DNA of 15,649 nucleotides from Acidilobaceae archaeon (GTDB lineage: Archaea; Thermoproteota; Thermoprotei_A; Sulfolobales; Acidilobaceae): NCBI GenBank assembly GCA_027057815.1, contig JALURD010000071.1:1-15649 (forward strand), in the 5' to 3' direction. A program made the translations under genes and the position numbers. The notes beneath the pieces were generated by a model. The model was not told the origin of the DNA, ran no database searches, and saw only the letters and a list, made by a program, of their open reading frames with translations. Positions 13,977 to 15,649 of the stretch are shown piece by piece; position 1 is the first letter of the stretch; each line of letters opens with the position of its first letter.

Positions 13977-14636
13977 CTAGCCTATCCCTAGCTCCCTGGC
14001 CCAGTATACGACTGCTCCGTGAAGCATTTCCGCGGCCACCGAGGCTATTATTAGGGCCATAAATCTAGCCATTGCCTTGACCCCATTCCTTCCCAACACC
14101 CTAGTGATTAGTTTAGCAGAGTATAGGGTGGCGGCGACTGTAGCGGCGCTGGCGAGGAATGCTATTGTTACGAGTGCGGGGTTCTCAGTCGAGCCCAGGT
14201 GTATGAGTAGGGTCATAGTTCCGGGTCCTACGATCATTGGAGTTGCGAGGGGTACAACGGCTACCTCGCCGGGATCCACTTGCCTACTCCTCGGGCTCCC
14301 CCCGAGCATGTCAACGGCTATGTACATTAGTAAAATGCCGCCTCCAAAGCGTAGCGCTGCCAGGCTCAAGTGATAGAACTCGAGTATGAGCCTTCCGGCG
14401 AAGATGAATAGTAAGCCTAGGAATAGTACAACGGCCATGCTCTTCCTGAGCACTGTGCGAGCTTCCTGTATGGAGAGCTCCTGAGTCAGGGTGATGTAGT
14501 TGTTCACCGCAGTGAAGGGATTCATTATTGCCACTATCTGGCCATAAAGCAGGAAAGCCTCACCCAGTGCTTCCTCCAATCCCACGGCGCGCCGCCCCCA
14601 AAGCCAGAGGCTCGCCCCCGACGCATAGGCATACAT
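13977..14636 (-). CDS. MarC family integral membrane protein
   Basis: A 219-residue membrane protein with about six helices. Family marks are IMNPFTAVNNYITLT in the first helix, LRFGGGILLMYIAVDML, the re-entrant-like VAVVPLATPMIVGPGTMTLLI, and a last helix with VKAMARFMALIIASVAAEML. MarC proteins were once thought to affect antibiotic resistance; their transport substrate is not established. ATG 14636 gives about 17 residues before the usual family start; GTG at 14585 (VGLEEALGEAFLL) fits the family length better but has no clear ribosome binding site. The start lies only about 40-50 bp from that of the divergent pfpI gene, and their TATA-like sequences interlock. Confidence 0.88.
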   Translation of the reverse strand: MYAYASGASLWLWGRRAVGLEEALGEAFLLYGQIVAIMNPFTAVNNYITLTQELSIQEARTVLRKSMAVVLFLGLLFIFAGRLILEFYHLSLAALRFGGGILLMYIAVDMLGGSPRSRQVDPGEVAVVPLATPMIVGPGTMTLLIHLGSTENPALVTIAFLASAATVAATLYSAKLITRVLGRNGVKAMARFMALIIASVAAEMLHGAVVYWARELGIG

Positions 14637-14688
14637 AATTAAACCCTACCAAGAAGGAGTCACGATAGTGGGGTGTGAATTATATGCC
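14633..14688. promoter_or_regulatory. Compact divergent promoter between marC-like and pfpI genes
   Basis: For the plus strand ATAATTAAACC (14634-14644), lying on the MarC-type start codon, predicts a start near 14665. For the minus strand GCATATAATTC (14687-14677), lying on the pfpI start codon, predicts a start near 14658. Each promoter element thus overlaps the opposite gene's start. GGGGTG at 14670-14675 is the pfpI ribosome binding site. Confidence 0.4.
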
Positions 14689-15205
14689 CCGAGTGCTCAT
14701 TGTAACTGCGCCGGGCTTCGAGGACGTTGAACTTCTCTACCCTTACTGGAGGCTTGTAGAGGAGGGTTTTGAAGTTGTAATAGCAGCGCCGCAGAGGGGT
14801 AAGGTGAAAGGTAAGGTAGGCTATGAGGTAGAGGCTCACATATCGTTTGACGAAGTAAAGCCGGAGGAGTTCGACGCGCTTGTCCTTCCCGGGGGTAGGG
14901 GGCCCGAGAGGGCGAGGCTACATCCGCGAGCCAAGGAGATAGTCAAGCACTTCGTCGATGCCGGCAAACCCATAGCAGCCATATGCCACGGACCCCAGTT
15001 ACTCATAAGCGCTAGAGCGGTCAAGGGGAGGAGGCTTACGAGCTACCCAGGAATAAGAGACGACATAGAGGTCGCGGGCGGGATATGGGTTGACGAACCC
15101 GTGGTCGTTGACGGGAACCTAGTCACAGCAAGGATACCGCCTGACATGCCCTTCTGGATGAGAGAGTTCATAAGAATACTAAGGCAGAGGCACCCGAAAC
15201 CATGA
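14684..15205 (+). CDS. pfpI: PfpI/DJ-1 family protein (type 1 glutamine amidotransferase-like)
   Basis: A cytosolic protein that closely follows Pyrococcus PfpI (PH1704): it shares FEDVEL-YPY-RL, ISFDEVKPEEFDALVLPGGRGPER, and the nucleophile elbow PIAAICHGPQLLISA. The expected catalytic set is Glu75, Cys101 and His102, counted from the chosen start. Family members form oligomers and have been reported as ATP-independent proteases and as glyoxalase or deglycase enzymes; which applies is debated. I chose ATG 14684 over the in-frame GTG at 14675 because GGGGTG (14670-14675) is then 8 nt upstream, and overlaps the GTG itself. The position next to superoxide dismutase fits a stress or protein-repair role. 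Confidence 0.93.
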   Translation: MPRVLIVTAPGFEDVELLYPYWRLVEEGFEVVIAAPQRGKVKGKVGYEVEAHISFDEVKPEEFDALVLPGGRGPERARLHPRAKEIVKHFVDAGKPIAAICHGPQLLISARAVKGRRLTSYPGIRDDIEVAGGIWVDEPVVVDGNLVTARIPPDMPFWMREFIRILRQRHPKP

Positions 15206-15273
15206 GCGCTAGGGAGCTTAGATAATTCCCCTCAAGCCTAGTAGTTACCTTTTCGGGGGCGGTGAGGAGAGTA

Positions 15274-15320
15274 GTGGGCGGGGAGGCCCTTGGGGTCTAT
15301 GACCCCGGAGCCCGCCGCAC
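15274..15320 (+). ncRNA. Candidate structured RNA or processed 3' end
   Basis: A long interrupted hairpin: GTG 15274-15276 with CAC 15318-15320; GGCG 15277-15280 with CGCC 15313-15316; GGC 15285-15287 with GCC 15310-15312; CC 15288-15289 with GG 15307-15308; and GGGGTC 15292-15297 with GACCCC 15301-15306 around a TAT loop. That is 18 pairs, with a GGGA bulge on the 5' side (or a shifted GGCGGG/CCCGCC pairing). It is not followed by a T-run, so it is not a classical intrinsic terminator. No box C/D or ACA arrangement fits well. It could be an RNA gene, a 3'-end stabiliser of pfpI, or part of a dismutase leader, though the TATA boxes for that gene lie downstream. Confidence 0.35.
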
Positions 15321-15328
15321 CTGAGCCC

Positions 15329-15371
15329 CTATAAAGCAGTCATAGAAATCGTTTCTTATTCGAAGTTATAT
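15329..15371 (+). promoter_or_regulatory. Two tandem TATA-like elements for superoxide dismutase
   Basis: CTATAAAG (about 15329-15336) predicts a start near 15359, giving a leader of about 45 nt. TTATAT (15366-15371) predicts a start near 15395, next to an in-frame GTG at 15397 and 11 nt before the ATG. Two promoters could give basal and induced transcription. Confidence 0.5.
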
Positions 15372-15405
15372 CTGACTGCGGGTACTCACACTACTGGTGC
15401 CGAGA

Positions 15406-15649
15406 ATGGCGGATAGAAGGTTTGCAAGGTACAGCTTACCTAATCTACCCTACGGGTATGACGATCTAGAACCATATATCTCCGGGGAAATAATGAGGCT
15501 ACACCACCAGAAACACCACAAGTCATACGTCGATGGAGCTAATGCGGCCCTCGAGAAGATAGAGAAGCACCTAGCCGGAGAGGCTCAGATAGACGTGAAA
15601 GCAGTACTCAGAGACTTCAGTTTTAACTATGCCGGTCATATAATGCACA
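15406..15649 (+). CDS. sod: Iron/manganese superoxide dismutase, 3' truncated by the window
   Basis: The first 81 residues of an Fe/Mn superoxide dismutase, which converts superoxide to oxygen and peroxide. The N-terminal hairpin domain is unmistakable: YSLPNLPYGYDDLEPYIS, then IMRLHHQKHHKSYVDGANAALE with metal ligand His33, and FNYAGHIMH with the second ligand His81 at the cut. The remaining ligands (Asp and His of the C-terminal domain) are beyond the window, and Fe versus Mn cannot be told. The ATG at 15406 may be replaced by the in-frame GTG at 15397 (adding three residues), which lies almost at the predicted transcription start and would be leaderless. It sits beside PfpI and about 5 kb from superoxide reductase. 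Confidence 0.95.
   Translation, partial: MADRRFARYSLPNLPYGYDDLEPYISGEIMRLHHQKHHKSYVDGANAALEKIEKHLAGEAQIDVKAVLRDFSFNYAGHIMH

Larger units (their letters stand above)
15206..15396. other. Intergenic region between pfpI and superoxide dismutase
   Basis: It holds, in order, a short T-run (15250-15253) that may end the pfpI transcript, a GC-rich hairpin (15274-15320), and two TATA-like elements for the dismutase gene. I see no coding sequence in it. Confidence 0.6.

Noticed and set aside
15261..15324. Box C/D small RNA (GTGAGGA ... CTGA) around the second hairpin
   Set aside because: The C-like box deviates from RUGAUGA, no C'/D' pair is visible, and a strong internal hairpin is unlike guide RNAs.
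1..15649. tRNA or rRNA genes, CRISPR arrays, transposons, attachment sites
   Set aside because: I looked for TTCGA/TTCAA-type T-loops in cloverleaf context, regular spaced repeats, transposase motifs and long terminal repeats, and saw none that hold up.

Overview
The window looks like part of a hyperthermophilic crenarchaeal chromosome, most likely Desulfurococcales (Pyrodictiaceae- or Ignicoccus-like). The signs are a gene for ribosomal protein eL38 (among archaea a crenarchaeal protein), many TTG and GTG starts, arginine mostly AGG/AGA, isoleucine often ATA, short archaeal TATA boxes and GGTG/GGAGG ribosome binding sites, a superoxide reductase with the Ignicoccus-type active site, and crenarchaeal-type PdxS. 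There are no tRNA or rRNA genes, CRISPR arrays or insertion sequences. The content is mostly housekeeping.

Layout. 1-1405 (+): the C-terminal part of an ABC-type ATPase, joined by a 4-nt overlap to an unrecognised 319-residue protein. 1431-3036 (+): a DUF211 protein preceded by an overlapping 13-codon mini-ORF, then an iron-type alcohol dehydrogenase. 3037-3228: an intergenic stretch with a strong hairpin RNA candidate that has its own TATA box and a competing downstream pairing. 3229-4149 (+): a small two-helix membrane protein and eL38. 4136-5578 (-): a DtxR-type regulator (its end overlaps eL38) and a cation diffusion facilitator; both look altered at the usual metal-ligand positions. 5674-9498 (-): a single 1274-residue P-loop ATPase with a long helical/coiled-coil part and a C-terminal winged helix; this is the least explained gene. 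9671-10981 (+): superoxide reductase, then a SAM methyltransferase behind a clear TATA box. 11010-12727 (+): pdxS-pdxT, the two subunits of PLP synthase, with a 4-nt overlap. 12747-14636 (-): a PUA-containing RNA m5C methyltransferase (NSUN6-like) and a MarC-family membrane protein. 14675-end (+): a PfpI/DJ-1 protein, a second hairpin-rich intergenic region, and the first 81 residues of an Fe/Mn superoxide dismutase cut by the window edge.

Themes. Oxidative-stress genes (superoxide reductase, superoxide dismutase, PfpI) lie within 6 kb. A putative metal exporter sits next to a DtxR-type regulator. Vitamin B6 synthesis is complete at the level of PdxST. The best candidates for something undescribed are the giant ATPase, the two structured intergenic RNAs, the unusual metal-site chemistry of the regulator/transporter pair, and the unknown partner of the ABC ATPase.
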